The position numbers were made by a program, and so were the translations under genes. From Vibrio sp. Hep-1b-8 (lineage in GTDB: Bacteria; Pseudomonadota; Gammaproteobacteria; Enterobacterales; Vibrionaceae): a DNA stretch of 52,742 bases. The notes under the pieces were generated by a model. It was not told the DNA's origin and did no database searches. It saw nothing but the letters and a program-made list of their open reading frames with translations. Location: positions 1 to 52,742 of the forward strand of contig NZ_QEWN01000013.1 of the NCBI RefSeq assembly GCF_006124995.1. Direction: 5' to 3'. Of the stretch, positions 27,066 to 37,434 are shown one piece after another; position 1 is the stretch's first letter, and every line of letters starts with the position of its first letter.

Positions 27066-27624
27066 TTGGGAGTCCCTCACTGCCATCTAGCGAAAATGAG
27101 AGCTCCGCTTTGTGGTAAAGAAGGCCAGAAAAGTAACTGTCATTGGTTATCGAATGAATTCGGACCTGTTGGCACCGTTGGCAATTTTCGAGTGAGTCTA
27201 GTAGTGCTCTGATATTGGCGATCTCTCTGCTGATCGCCACCATTTCAATCTTATTCCCCACCATCTGAAGGCTAACGAGATACACACGTAACGGGATATA
27301 GACAGGAAGTGATTCAATAAACTGAACGACGGTGTCGGTTCGTTGCTTCAGCTCAACTAATTCTTCATGATGCCCACGGACGTTATTCAGCTCTCGCCGC
27401 ACATTGTCCAACTCTCCTTGTTGCTGTTTTGTCTGTGCTAACTCTGAGTTCAATAATGCCAAGTGAGATAGCTTGATATCAATTTGGTGATCAATATAGA
27501 TACCCGCCCAACCTTGAATAGCAAGAGCCACCATAACACCTGAGTTAACTAACCACTTCAAGCGCTGCTTTTGTTGGTGCCTGCGCCATTCTCTCCAAGG
27601 AAGTAAATTAACGTTATACAGCAC
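27058..27624 (-). CDS. pilN: Type IV pilus assembly protein PilN
   Basis: A 188-aa protein starting at a GTG (27622-27624) that gives MLYNVNLLPWREWRR, the conserved PilN N-terminus that binds PilM. GGAG lies 7 nt upstream. One membrane segment (WLVNSGVMVALAIQGWAGIYI), a coiled coil (LNSELAQTKQQQGELDNVRRELNNVRGHHEELVELK) and a ferredoxin-like domain follow. The reading frame is open further upstream, but only the GTG gives the family start. It overlaps the pilM stop by 11 nt. Confidence 0.92.
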   Translation of the reverse strand: MLYNVNLLPWREWRRHQQKQRLKWLVNSGVMVALAIQGWAGIYIDHQIDIKLSHLALLNSELAQTKQQQGELDNVRRELNNVRGHHEELVELKQRTDTVVQFIESLPVYIPLRVYLVSLQMVGNKIEMVAISREIANIRALLDSLENCQRCQQVRIHSITNDSYFSGLLYHKAELSFSLDGSEGLPNG

Positions 27625-28594
27625 TCTTCGACTCCAACCAGCTAACACCTCGCAAGGCCGCTCCGGTGGCGATCGCAAATGCCCCTCCCTCTAACTCACT
27701 TCTTGGCACGCGACAAGACGACCACTCTAGTAGTTCAAAGGGATCAAGTACCTGACATTCTAGCTTTAAGTAAATGTGTAGCCATTTAGAGAGTTTTGAC
27801 AGCTGCCCTGCCTCTCCGCATAACCAAATTCCCTGAATGTTGACATTGTAGATGGATGCAATGAGCTGAATTTGTCGTTTTAGCTTCTCGACTAATCCTT
27901 GCGCGAATGCCTTGAACTGGCACTGTGATAAGGCCGGCTTATGCTCATCTTCATTGCCGACATGAATATCCTTGCAATAAGGAGCATGAAGAGGAAAATC
28001 AATACACACTGTCGATAGATGCCGATCGATATTGATGAGCATCCAGTCATTGCGACCTAACTGACTCGCCGCCAGTTGCCAAACTCGGGCTAGGCTGTGT
28101 GAACGAAGGTCTATCAGCAGCGGGGACATTCCTGCGGCTCGCAGCACTTCAATTCGATTATTCACGACACCCTTTTTGGTCGCGAAAACTTGAAACAATC
28201 GAAATTGATCGGTGTTTTGCTCCTCCAGTTCAACGTAATCTAAGCACAACTCCTCTACAGGAAAGGGGGACTGAGACGAAAAAGCATCGAGAAGAGCAAA
28301 TTCTATTTCATGCCGACTAGTGGCACTATCTATCTGTAATACTTTACTTATTACTGAATTATCAGCGAGAGTAAGTGCTACTTTGCGACTAATTCTTGGT
28401 AAAGTCTTCCTTAGTTCTTTGAGTTTCTTTACAATTTTCTGATAATTTAACATGTGGTTATCAGAGAAAATGCCAGCTTCAATCGGTAACTCTTGGTAAC
28501 CTACCAGTGCGTATCTGCCCTTGTATGGTTTAAGTACGACCACTTTTATACTGTGGTGGCCGATATCAATACCTGAAACTACTGATTTACCCAT
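27614..28594 (-). CDS. pilM: Type IV pilus assembly protein PilM
   Basis: A 326-aa actin-like ATPase on the cytosolic face of the pilus machine. It has the FtsA/PilM N-terminal SGIDIGHHSIKVVVL, a phosphate-like loop region NIDRHLSTVCI, and the adenosine-side GIWLCGEAGQL and GAFAIATGAAL. It is the first gene of pilMNOPQ and is divergent from mrcA across 136 bp. The same pil-mrcA arrangement is common in Gammaproteobacteria. Confidence 0.93.
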   Translation of the reverse strand: MGKSVVSGIDIGHHSIKVVVLKPYKGRYALVGYQELPIEAGIFSDNHMLNYQKIVKKLKELRKTLPRISRKVALTLADNSVISKVLQIDSATSRHEIEFALLDAFSSQSPFPVEELCLDYVELEEQNTDQFRLFQVFATKKGVVNNRIEVLRAAGMSPLLIDLRSHSLARVWQLAASQLGRNDWMLINIDRHLSTVCIDFPLHAPYCKDIHVGNEDEHKPALSQCQFKAFAQGLVEKLKRQIQLIASIYNVNIQGIWLCGEAGQLSKLSKWLHIYLKLECQVLDPFELLEWSSCRVPRSELEGGAFAIATGAALRGVSWLESKSAV

Positions 28595-28730
28595 GCTGCT
28601 AATGCCTTATAGTTGCTAAGCTCTTATGCGTAAGTGAATGGTTCAATAAGCACATAAATGATTGAGCTAACTGTTAGCTTAAAATACAAGGGTTTGCATA
28701 TAGTGAACCCAATTATTCAGGGAATCTCCG

Positions 28731-31247
28731 GTGAAGTTCATAAAGCGTTTGTTTATTTTCACACTGATTTGCATATTTCTTGGAATCGGAACTATTTTCG
28801 GTTTCTATTTATATGTCAAACCCGAGCTACCAGATGTAGCCACCCTAAAAGACGTTAAACTGCAAACTCCGATGCAGGTATTTAGTCAAGATGGCAAACT
28901 GATCTCTCAGTTCGGCGAAAAACGTCGCATACCTGTCGCCTATGACGACATTCCCCAACATCTTATTGAAGCGCTTATCGCAACCGAAGATAGCCGTTTC
29001 TATGACCACCCAGGTATTGACCCAATTGGTATTACTCGAGCGGCGGTTGTGGTGGCACTTTCTGGCTCAGCGAAACAAGGTGCGAGTACCATTACGCAGC
29101 AGCTAGCGCGTAACTTCTTCCTCTCCAACGAGAAGAAGATAATGCGTAAAATCAAAGAGATATTCATTGCCATCCATATTGAACAGCTTCTAAGCAAAGA
29201 AGAGATCATGGAGCTGTACGTCAACAAGATTTTCTTAGGCTACCGTTCATATGGCTTTGGTGCCGCTGCACAAACCTATTTTGGCAAAGAGCTTAAAGAT
29301 TTAAGCCTAAGTGAGATTGCCATTTTAGCGGGCATGCCTAAAGCTCCGTCGACAATGAACCCAATTTACTCATTAGAACGTGCCACTCATCGACGCAATG
29401 TTGTTTTACTTCGTATGCTCGATGAAAAATACATCACGCAAGATGAGTACGACCAAGCTCGTGAAGAACCGATCATGTCTCAATACCATGGCGCTGAAAT
29501 TGAACTAAGTGCACCTTATGTAGCTGAACTTGCTCGTGCTTGGATGGTTGCACGCTACGGTGAAGACGAGGCATACACCTCTGGTATGAAGATCTACACC
29601 ACGGTCGATTCTAAACTGCAAGCCGCAGCAAACGACTCTGCGATTAACAACCTACTCGCTTACGATGAGCGTCACGGCTACCGCGGTGCTGAGAAAGTGT
29701 TGTGGAAAGAAGACCAAGCCGCGTTTGAACAAGCCCAAATAGATAAAACTCTCAACGATGTACCAAGCTACGGTGAACTCATCCCTGCTGTTGTCACTAA
29801 GGTTGAAAACAAACAAGCAACCATCTCAGTAAAAGGACAAGGCATTCAAACCTTAACTTGGGATAACATCAAATGGGCACGTAAGTTCCTAACGGATGAC
29901 CGCCAAGGTCAGTCACCATCAAACGCAAAAGAAGTGCTCAAAGCTGGTGAACAAATCTGGGTACGCCAAGTCAAGATCACCTCAGATAACGACGAAGCAA
30001 CATTTGCATGGCATCTCAGTCAGGTTCCAAATGCTAACACGGCTTTCGTTGCTATGAATCCTGAAAATGGCGCTGTACTTTCTCTGGTGGGTGGCTTCAA
30101 CTTTGTCCACAACAAATTTAACCGTGCGACACAATCGGTACGTCAGGTAGGTTCAAGTATTAAACCATTTATCTACTCTGCCGCGATCGACAAAGGAATG
30201 ACCCTAGCATCGCTGGTCAATGACGCACCGATTAACCAATGGGATCAAAGTCAGGGAACAGCGTGGCGTCCTAAGAACTCACCACCAACCTACATTGGCC
30301 CAACTCGTCTACGTATTGGTTTAGCTCAATCGAAAAACGTGATGGCAGTGCGCGTGCTGCGTGAAGTCGGCCTTGATGAGACCCGTGAGTACCTAACGCG
30401 TTTTGGTTTTGAACTTGATCAGTTACCACGCTCAGAAACAATTGCACTCGGCGCAGGCAGCTTAACGCCAATCAAAATGGCGCAAGGCTATTCTGTTTTC
30501 GCCAACGGTGGTTACTATGTGGAACCTTTCTATATTAGTCGCGTAGAAGGACCATTTGGAGACCTAGAATTTGAGGCCACACCTAAAACCATCTGCCGTC
30601 AGGGCTGTGAGTCAGCGCAAAGCATTAGCGGCCAATTTGCTGAGCAAGACGTGACAGAACAACAGCCACCCCAGTATGCACCTCAAGTTATTTCTGAGCA
30701 GACTGCATTCTTAATGCGCGAAATGATGTACAGCAATATTTGGGGTGGCGGTAACTGGCGTGACGGTACTGGCTGGAACGGCACAGGTTGGCGAGCTCAA
30801 TCGTTAGAACGTCGTGATATAGGGGGTAAAACCGGTACCACAAACGACTCTAAAGATGCTTGGTACAACGGCTATGGCCCAGGTATGGTTGCAATCGCTT
30901 GGGTTGGGTTTGATGACCACAATCGTAATCTAGGGACAACCAAGCCAAACAGCAACTTGGATAAAAATCAGATTTCAGGTGCAGAAGCGGGAGCCAAAAC
31001 CGCTCAACCAGCATGGGTAGACTTTATGCACACCGCTTTAGTTGGGGTACCTGAACAAACGAAAGTCATCCCTGAAAACATTGTCCGTGTTCGCATCGAC
31101 AGAGACTCAGGTCTACTTACCAATAAGTTTGATTCAAGCTCCATGTTCGAATATTTCCTTGAAGGAACAGAACCGACTGAGTTTGTCACCAATGAGCTCT
31201 CAAACAGCATCTATACCTCAGAAAATGGTGGTGAAGAGCTGTTCTAA
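28731..31247 (+). CDS. mrcA: Penicillin-binding protein 1A (class A PBP)
   Basis: A bifunctional peptidoglycan glycosyltransferase and DD-transpeptidase. The 838-aa protein has an N-terminal membrane anchor (LFIFTLICIFLGIGTIFGFYLY). The GT51 motifs include IEALIATEDSRFYDHPGIDPIG, GASTITQQLARN, KIKEIFIAIHIE and LAGMPKAPS. An OB-like insertion of the PBP1A type follows. The transpeptidase motifs are SSIKPF (catalytic Ser about 475), SKN and KTGTT (about 700). The start is a GTG at 28731 with AGGGA upstream. It is divergent from pilM and convergent with oxyR. Confidence 0.96.
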   Translation: MKFIKRLFIFTLICIFLGIGTIFGFYLYVKPELPDVATLKDVKLQTPMQVFSQDGKLISQFGEKRRIPVAYDDIPQHLIEALIATEDSRFYDHPGIDPIGITRAAVVVALSGSAKQGASTITQQLARNFFLSNEKKIMRKIKEIFIAIHIEQLLSKEEIMELYVNKIFLGYRSYGFGAAAQTYFGKELKDLSLSEIAILAGMPKAPSTMNPIYSLERATHRRNVVLLRMLDEKYITQDEYDQAREEPIMSQYHGAEIELSAPYVAELARAWMVARYGEDEAYTSGMKIYTTVDSKLQAAANDSAINNLLAYDERHGYRGAEKVLWKEDQAAFEQAQIDKTLNDVPSYGELIPAVVTKVENKQATISVKGQGIQTLTWDNIKWARKFLTDDRQGQSPSNAKEVLKAGEQIWVRQVKITSDNDEATFAWHLSQVPNANTAFVAMNPENGAVLSLVGGFNFVHNKFNRATQSVRQVGSSIKPFIYSAAIDKGMTLASLVNDAPINQWDQSQGTAWRPKNSPPTYIGPTRLRIGLAQSKNVMAVRVLREVGLDETREYLTRFGFELDQLPRSETIALGAGSLTPIKMAQGYSVFANGGYYVEPFYISRVEGPFGDLEFEATPKTICRQGCESAQSISGQFAEQDVTEQQPPQYAPQVISEQTAFLMREMMYSNIWGGGNWRDGTGWNGTGWRAQSLERRDIGGKTGTTNDSKDAWYNGYGPGMVAIAWVGFDDHNRNLGTTKPNSNLDKNQISGAEAGAKTAQPAWVDFMHTALVGVPEQTKVIPENIVRVRIDRDSGLLTNKFDSSSMFEYFLEGTEPTEFVTNELSNSIYTSENGGEELF

Positions 31248-31252
31248 CCAAT

Positions 31253-31291
31253 AAAAAAGAGGTTGATGTGCAGACATCAACCTCTTTTTTT
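31253..31291. terminator. Bidirectional terminator between mrcA and oxyR
   Basis: A perfect 11-bp stem, GAGGTTGATGT / ACATCAACCTC, has a GCAG loop, A6 on the left and T7 on the right. The stem again contains GGTTGR, like five other terminators in the window. Confidence 0.95.
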
Positions 31292-31302
31292 ATCTCAGTA
31301 TT

Positions 31303-32199
31303 CTACGCCTGCGATTGCGCTAACTGATGTGCAATGGCTTCAGCAAGCTGCTCGAAACGAGCTCTTAAGGGAGACCCTGGGCGGTAAGCCAACACGATAC
31401 TACGTGAAGGCACAGGATTGATCGCCTTAACGTAGCAAACGCCATCCTTCTGCTTCTCTTTTGGCAATGACAGCTGAGGCAAGAGTGTAATTCCCGCGCC
31501 TGCGGCAACCATGTTTCTCAGAGTTTCCAAACTGGTTGCTTTAAAGCGCTCGTCATCTTTCGCACCTGCGGCAAAACAAAAGCCCAAAGCCTGATCACGT
31601 AGACAGTGTCCATCACCCAATGCCAGCACAGTTTTGCCATTGAGTTCCAACATATCAAGTTCATCAAGATCAGCCCATTCATGGCCACAAGGAACAGCGA
31701 CACTCAGTGGCTCATTGTAGATCTCAATCTCCTTGAAAGGCGCCGTTTCTGTCACAGCCGCCAGAACAAGACAGTCAAGTTTGCCATCCTCTAGCTGGCG
31801 CACCAATTGATGCGTTTGAGCCTCATGTAGAAACAGTTCTAAATCCGGAAAACGCTCTTTTAGCATAGGGACGATTTTAGGCAGCAGATAAGGTCCGACT
31901 GTCGGAATAAAACCGATATGCATTGGCCCGACCATCTCACCAGCTTGACCACTGGCCATATCTCTAAAGGTTTTCACCTCTGCGAGAATTCGCTTTGCTT
32001 GGTCAACCAATTGCAACCCCGCGTCGGTAAACAGTACCCTGCGGCTGCTTCTTTCCAGTAGGGCCGCTCCTAATTCATCTTCTAGTTTGCGGATCTGACC
32101 ACTCAACGTAGGTTGACTGACGAAACACGCCTCAGCAGCTTTACGAAAATGTTTGTGCTCAGCGAGCGCGACTAAATACTCAAAATCTCGAATATTCAT
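31303..32199 (-). CDS. oxyR: Hydrogen peroxide sensor and regulator OxyR
   Basis: A 298-aa LysR-family regulator activated by disulfide formation. The winged helix is in the first 60 residues (FEYLVALAEHKHFRKAAEACFVSQPTLSGQIRKLEDELG). The peroxide-sensing pair Cys199 and Cys208 is exactly placed in GDGHCLRDQALGFCF. The C-terminal ATSLETLRNMVAAGAGITLLP and YRPGSPLR match E. coli OxyR. The start at 32199 (MNIRDFEYL) follows the family, although an ATG six codons upstream is possible. It is divergent from prx with a near-consensus OxyR site between them. Confidence 0.96.
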   Translation of the reverse strand: MNIRDFEYLVALAEHKHFRKAAEACFVSQPTLSGQIRKLEDELGAALLERSSRRVLFTDAGLQLVDQAKRILAEVKTFRDMASGQAGEMVGPMHIGFIPTVGPYLLPKIVPMLKERFPDLELFLHEAQTHQLVRQLEDGKLDCLVLAAVTETAPFKEIEIYNEPLSVAVPCGHEWADLDELDMLELNGKTVLALGDGHCLRDQALGFCFAAGAKDDERFKATSLETLRNMVAAGAGITLLPQLSLPKEKQKDGVCYVKAINPVPSRSIVLAYRPGSPLRARFEQLAEAIAHQLAQSQA

Positions 32200-32225
32200 A
32201 ATTGGTTGTTTCTCCATCCTAGTAG

Positions 32226-32262
32226 ATAGAAATTATCTATCAAAACCATAGCATTAAACGAT
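32226..32262. promoter_or_regulatory. OxyR operator between oxyR and prx
   Basis: The sequence reads ATAG-N7-CTAT, 7 bp, ATAG-N7-CGAT. This matches the 37-bp OxyR consensus of four ATAG/CTAT quarter sites in phase, with one base off in the last quarter. It is placed to control both divergent genes. Confidence 0.85.
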
Positions 32263-32369
32263 TAGAGCTATCAAAGGATTTTTTTAATAATAGCTTCATC
32301 GAAACGGCGCACAGTGAAAGCACTGATAAGACTTACCACCAAATTACATAAAATCAAAAGGAAACAAAT

Positions 32370-33098
32370 ATGTTTGCATCTAAAGAAGGTCAAAACGTAC
32401 CACAAGTTACTTTCCCAACTCGTCAAGGTGATGCATGGATTAACGTAACCACTGATGAGCTATTTAAAGGTAAAACTGTATTAGTATTCAGCCTACCTGG
32501 TGCGTTTACTCCGACTTGTTCATCAAGCCACCTACCTCGTTACAATGAGTTGTTTCCTGTATTCAAAGAGCATGGTGTTGATGAAATCCTATGTGTATCG
32601 GTCAATGACACATTCGTTATGAACGCATGGAAACAGGATCAGGAAGCAGAAAATATTACCTTCATTCCTGACGGTAACGGTGAGTTCACAGACGGTATGG
32701 GTATGCTAGTTGACAAAAACGACCTTGGCTTCGGCAAACGTTCATGGCGCTACAGCATGCTGGTTAAAGATGGCGTAGTAGAAAAAATGTTCATCGAACC
32801 AAACGAACCAGGTGACCCGTTCAAAGTCTCTGACGCTGACACAATGCTTGCGTACATCGCTCCTGACTACAAAACACAAGAATCTATCACTGTGTTTACT
32901 AAACCAGGCTGCCCATTCTGTGCGAAAGCGAAACAAAACCTGATTGACCACGGTCTTCAGTATGAAGAAGTGGTTTTGGGTAAAGATGCGACAACCGTAA
33001 GTCTACGAGCAGTCACTGGCCGCTCTACAGTTCCTCAAGTTTTCATCGGTGGTAAACACATCGGTGGCAGCGAAGAGCTAGAAGCTTACCTAGGCTAA
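32370..33098 (+). CDS. Hybrid peroxiredoxin-glutaredoxin (Prx5-Grx)
   Basis: A 242-aa fusion. The Prx5-type peroxiredoxin domain (1-165) has [15 protein letters not shown] with the peroxidatic Cys50. It is followed by a glutaredoxin domain (170-242) with KPGCPFC (Cys181, Cys184), [10 protein letters not shown] and [10 protein letters not shown]. Such hybrids reduce peroxides with glutathione as reductant. A homolog adjoins oxyR in Haemophilus and in Vibrio cholerae, where it is called prxA. It is divergent from oxyR across the OxyR operator, so peroxide induction is expected. Confidence 0.95.
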   Translation: MFASKEGQNVPQVTFPTRQGDAWINVTTDELFKGKTVLVFSLPGAFTPTCSSSHLPRYNELFPVFKEHGVDEILCVSVNDTFVMNAWKQDQEAENITFIPDGNGEFTDGMGMLVDKNDLGFGKRSWRYSMLVKDGVVEKMFIEPNEPGDPFKVSDADTMLAYIAPDYKTQESITVFTKPGCPFCAKAKQNLIDHGLQYEEVVLGKDATTVSLRAVTGRSTVPQVFIGGKHIGGSEELEAYLG

Positions 33099-33109
33099 TA
33101 AAACCCTCG

Positions 33110-33202
33110 GTCTCCCGCGCCACTGCGGTGCGGGGGACACCTAAATTCTACTCCTCCCCAGTCTTGATAAGTCGTTGTCTCAAGGCAGTCCCACGACTTA
33201 TC
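33110..33202 (+). other. Two strong stem-loops between prx and the lpd-like gene
   Basis: First, GTCTCCCGC (33110-33118) pairs with GCGGGGGAC (33130-33138), and three further pairs inside leave a 5-nt loop. It is unusually GC-rich for this genome and has no U tract. Second, GATAAGTCGT (33166-33175) pairs perfectly with ACGACTTATC (33193-33202). They could protect the prx mRNA 3' end or regulate the downstream gene. Confidence 0.7.
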
Positions 33203-33280
33203 CAGATTGATACAAACATAGATTCAAATCCTCAAGCTTTCTCACTCGGAAACGCTTGGAGTAAACAGCGAGACCCAATT

Positions 33281-34738
33281 ATGAAACAGTTAAATGTCGA
33301 TGTTGCCGTTATTGGTGGTGGTACAGCAGGTTTAGGCGCATACCGCGCAGCAAAAGCACATACAAACAGCGTTGTGATGATTGAAGGCGGCCCATACGGC
33401 ACCACTTGTGCTCGCGTAGGTTGTATGCCTTCGAAGCTATTGATTGCTGCGGCTGAAAGCGTTCACCAAATCGAAAAAGCACCAGGTTTTGGTGTTCATC
33501 CTCAAGGCGAAATCGTGATTAACGGCCGCGAAGTGATGGATCGTGTAAAACGTGAACGTGACCGTTTTGTAGGCTTTGTACTGGAAGGTGTCGATGAGAT
33601 CCCAGCAGAAGACAAGATTGCTGGTTACGCAAAATTTATCGACAACAACACCTTGATGGTGGATGACCATACTCAGATCCACGCGAAACGTATTGTTATC
33701 GCGACGGGTTCACGTCCAGCATACCCTGCGGTTTGGAACGAACTCGGGGATCGTCTCATCATTAATGACGATGTGTTTGACTGGGATGATCTTCCTCAAG
33801 CTGTTGCTGTATTTGGCCCTGGTGTTATTGGTCTTGAACTTGGACAAGCGCTGCATCGTTTAGGTGTCAACATGAAGCTGTTTGGTCTTGGTGGTCAAGT
33901 AGGCCCAATCACAGACCCTGAAGTCATGGCTTACGCAGATAAAGCCTTCAAGCAAGAGTTTTACTTGGATGCGGACGTTAAAATCGAAAGCATGAAGCGT
34001 ATTGACGGCACAGACAAAGTTGAAATTCTCTTTATTAATCAAGATGGTGAATTGGAAAGCTTTATCGTTGACTATGTATTGGCAGCCACTGGACGTCGAC
34101 CAAACGTTGATAAGCTAGGCTTGGAGAATACCACTCTAGAGCTGGATGAGCGCGGCGTTCCAACCGCTGAATATTACACGCTGCAAACGTCAGTAGAGAG
34201 CATCTTTATTGCTGGAGATGCCAGCAACCAAATTCCATTGCTGCACGAAGCAGCAGATCAAGCGCGTATCGCAGGGGATAACGCAGGTCGTTTCCCAGAT
34301 ATTCGTGCAGGCCTGCGTCGTTCACCAATATCAGCCGTCTTCTCTGACCCACAAATCGCAATGGTTGGTGAGACCTATAAGCAGCTAACCACACGTTTAG
34401 GTAATTGTGGCTGTTTCGCGACGGGTGAAGTTTCATTTGAAAACCAAGGTCGATCTCGCGTTATGTTACGCAATAAAGGCATCCTTCACGTATACGGAGA
34501 ACAGGGTACTGGTCGCTTCCTCGGTGCTGAGATGATGGGACCGAATGCAGAGCACCTAGCTCACCTGCTAGCCTGGGCACACCAGAATAAAATGACTGTG
34601 TCTGAGATGTTAGATATGCCTTTCTATCATCCGGTGATCGAAGAGGGTGTACGCACAGCCTTACGTGACCTAAACGCTAAACTACATCTAGGTCCAGAGA
34701 TGATCAAACACTGTCTAGATTGCGGCCCAGGCTGCTAA
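33281..34738 (+). CDS. Dihydrolipoyl-dehydrogenase-like flavoprotein with C-terminal Cys cluster
   Basis: A 485-aa class I pyridine-nucleotide disulfide oxidoreductase. It has FAD-binding VAVIGGGTAGLGAYRAA, the redox disulfide TTCARVGCMPSK (Cys43, Cys48), a second Rossmann motif VFGPGVIGLELG, and the FAD-binding IFIAGDASNQIPLLHEAADQ. The C-terminal His-Glu pair is in FYHPVIEEGV. The protein ends HCLDCGPGC (Cys478, 481, 485), beyond the usual Lpd end. No 2-oxoacid dehydrogenase genes are near. It follows prx by 182 bp that contain stem-loops. It may reduce a thiol protein or small disulfide rather than serve a dehydrogenase complex. The start at 33281 is chosen by homology. Confidence 0.88.
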   Translation: MKQLNVDVAVIGGGTAGLGAYRAAKAHTNSVVMIEGGPYGTTCARVGCMPSKLLIAAAESVHQIEKAPGFGVHPQGEIVINGREVMDRVKRERDRFVGFVLEGVDEIPAEDKIAGYAKFIDNNTLMVDDHTQIHAKRIVIATGSRPAYPAVWNELGDRLIINDDVFDWDDLPQAVAVFGPGVIGLELGQALHRLGVNMKLFGLGGQVGPITDPEVMAYADKAFKQEFYLDADVKIESMKRIDGTDKVEILFINQDGELESFIVDYVLAATGRRPNVDKLGLENTTLELDERGVPTAEYYTLQTSVESIFIAGDASNQIPLLHEAADQARIAGDNAGRFPDIRAGLRRSPISAVFSDPQIAMVGETYKQLTTRLGNCGCFATGEVSFENQGRSRVMLRNKGILHVYGEQGTGRFLGAEMMGPNAEHLAHLLAWAHQNKMTVSEMLDMPFYHPVIEEGVRTALRDLNAKLHLGPEMIKHCLDCGPGC

Positions 34739-34748
34739 TCCAAAATCA

Positions 34749-34777
34749 AAAGCGAGCCTAAATGGCTCGCTTTTTTG
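34749..34777 (+). terminator. Terminator after the lpd-like gene
   Basis: AGCGAGCC / GGCTCGCT, an 8-bp stem with a TAAAT loop, is followed by a T run. Confidence 0.93.
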
Positions 34778-34854
34778 TATCTGGTTGTGGAACAGCACGT
34801 TCTCTCTGGGTTAGGATATAAACCACTCAATACGCTCACTAATAAGCCACCAGC

Positions 34855-35109
34855 ATGACATGCCAGTATTGTAAAAACAGCCAATGGTTTTGGAAAAAAC
34901 TTGGCCGCTGCCAAAGATGTATCGATCAACTCTCTGTGCTTTCTGTTTTATGTTGGATTGTATGGTGGTTTACGTTTAAAGATAACCCGAAAACTATCGA
35001 ATCGATCGCGCTTATTTTGGCTGGTTTTGCTTTCAACGGTCTACTCTTCCTGCACCTTTGGATGCGCTTTGTGATCCTTCCATGGCGAAAACGCAATGGC
35101 AAAGAGTAG
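34855..35109 (+). CDS. Small membrane protein with N-terminal CxxC pairs (DUF3624-like)
   Basis: An 84-aa protein. The N-terminus has two cysteine pairs, CQYC and CQRC, around WFWKKLGR. Two hydrophobic segments follow (SVLSVLCWIVWWF and SIALILAGFAFNGLLFLHLWMRFVIL), and the tail is basic. I believe it belongs to DUF3624, found in Vibrio and relatives, but this is from memory. The Cys pairs suggest a small zinc or redox site. It sits alone between the flavoprotein and the argH terminator. Function unknown. Confidence 0.7.
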   Translation: MTCQYCKNSQWFWKKLGRCQRCIDQLSVLSVLCWIVWWFTFKDNPKTIESIALILAGFAFNGLLFLHLWMRFVILPWRKRNGKE

Positions 35110-35167
35110 CACCATAACAGCGAAGTGCTCGAGCCAATCAAATTTAGCGATACGCTAAAAAAGAAAA

Positions 35168-35198
35168 AGCCCCAAAACCAATATCTGGTTTGGGGCCT
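35168..35198 (-). terminator. Terminator after argH (usable in both directions)
   Basis: GCCCCAAAACCA / TGGTTTGGGGC, an 11-bp stem with one bulge. On the minus strand it is followed by T5-C-T5, ending the argH transcript. It could also stop the small plus-strand gene. Confidence 0.85.
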
Positions 35199-35259
35199 TC
35201 TTAGATTCTTCTAAGAAAAAGCAGTGGTATTTTTATAGACTCTGCTTAATCTTATTAGT

Positions 35260-35295
35260 TCAAAAAAAGAACGATCTTTTTTGATCTTTTTTTGA
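35260..35295. repeat. A7/T7 inverted repeat with GATC core near argH 3' end
   Basis: Perfect 11-bp arms, TCAAAAAAAGA (35260-35270) and TCTTTTTTTGA (35285-35295), flank a 14-nt spacer. Two GATC Dam sites lie at and just after the spacer. It sits between the argH stop and its main terminator. Confidence 0.75.
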
Positions 35296-35314
35296 TACAT
35301 TCAGATTCAATCAC

Positions 35315-37231
<1,917 letters not shown>

Positions 37232-37251
37232 CTATATTGCTTAAAATGACT

Positions 37252-37266
37252 CTGAATCTGATTCAG
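37252..37266. promoter_or_regulatory. 15-bp dyad with ArgR half-site sequence
   Basis: CTGAATC-T-GATTCAG is a perfect palindrome built from TGAAT and ATTCA, the ARG-box half sites. The spacing between them is 3 bp rather than the usual 4. It lies in the argH leader. Confidence 0.5.
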
Positions 37267-37308
37267 TTTTTATGATGAATCAAAGTTACGGCAAAACCCA
37301 ACAAAAAT

Positions 37309-37345
37309 AAAGTATTAATTCATTATTTTTACATATTTATTCACG
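37309..37345 (-). promoter_or_regulatory. Candidate tandem ARG boxes upstream of argH
   Basis: On the minus strand TGAATAAAT and TGAATTAAT occur exactly 21 bp apart (ATTCA at 37318-37322 and 37339-37343 on the plus strand). This is the spacing of paired 18-bp ARG boxes. The second half of each box is degenerate. Confidence 0.6.
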
Positions 37346-37382
37346 ATGAAATCTATCACTCATCTGCGATGAACATATACGT

Positions 37383-37411
37383 AAAAAGCCCATTTGGATA
37401 CCAAATGGGCT
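37383..37411 (-). terminator. Terminator after argG
   Basis: A perfect 11-bp stem, AGCCCATTTGG / CCAAATGGGCT, with a 3-nt loop. The U tract is on the minus strand. Confidence 0.92.
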
Positions 37412-37434
37412 CTAACTGTTAATGCATATCTCAA

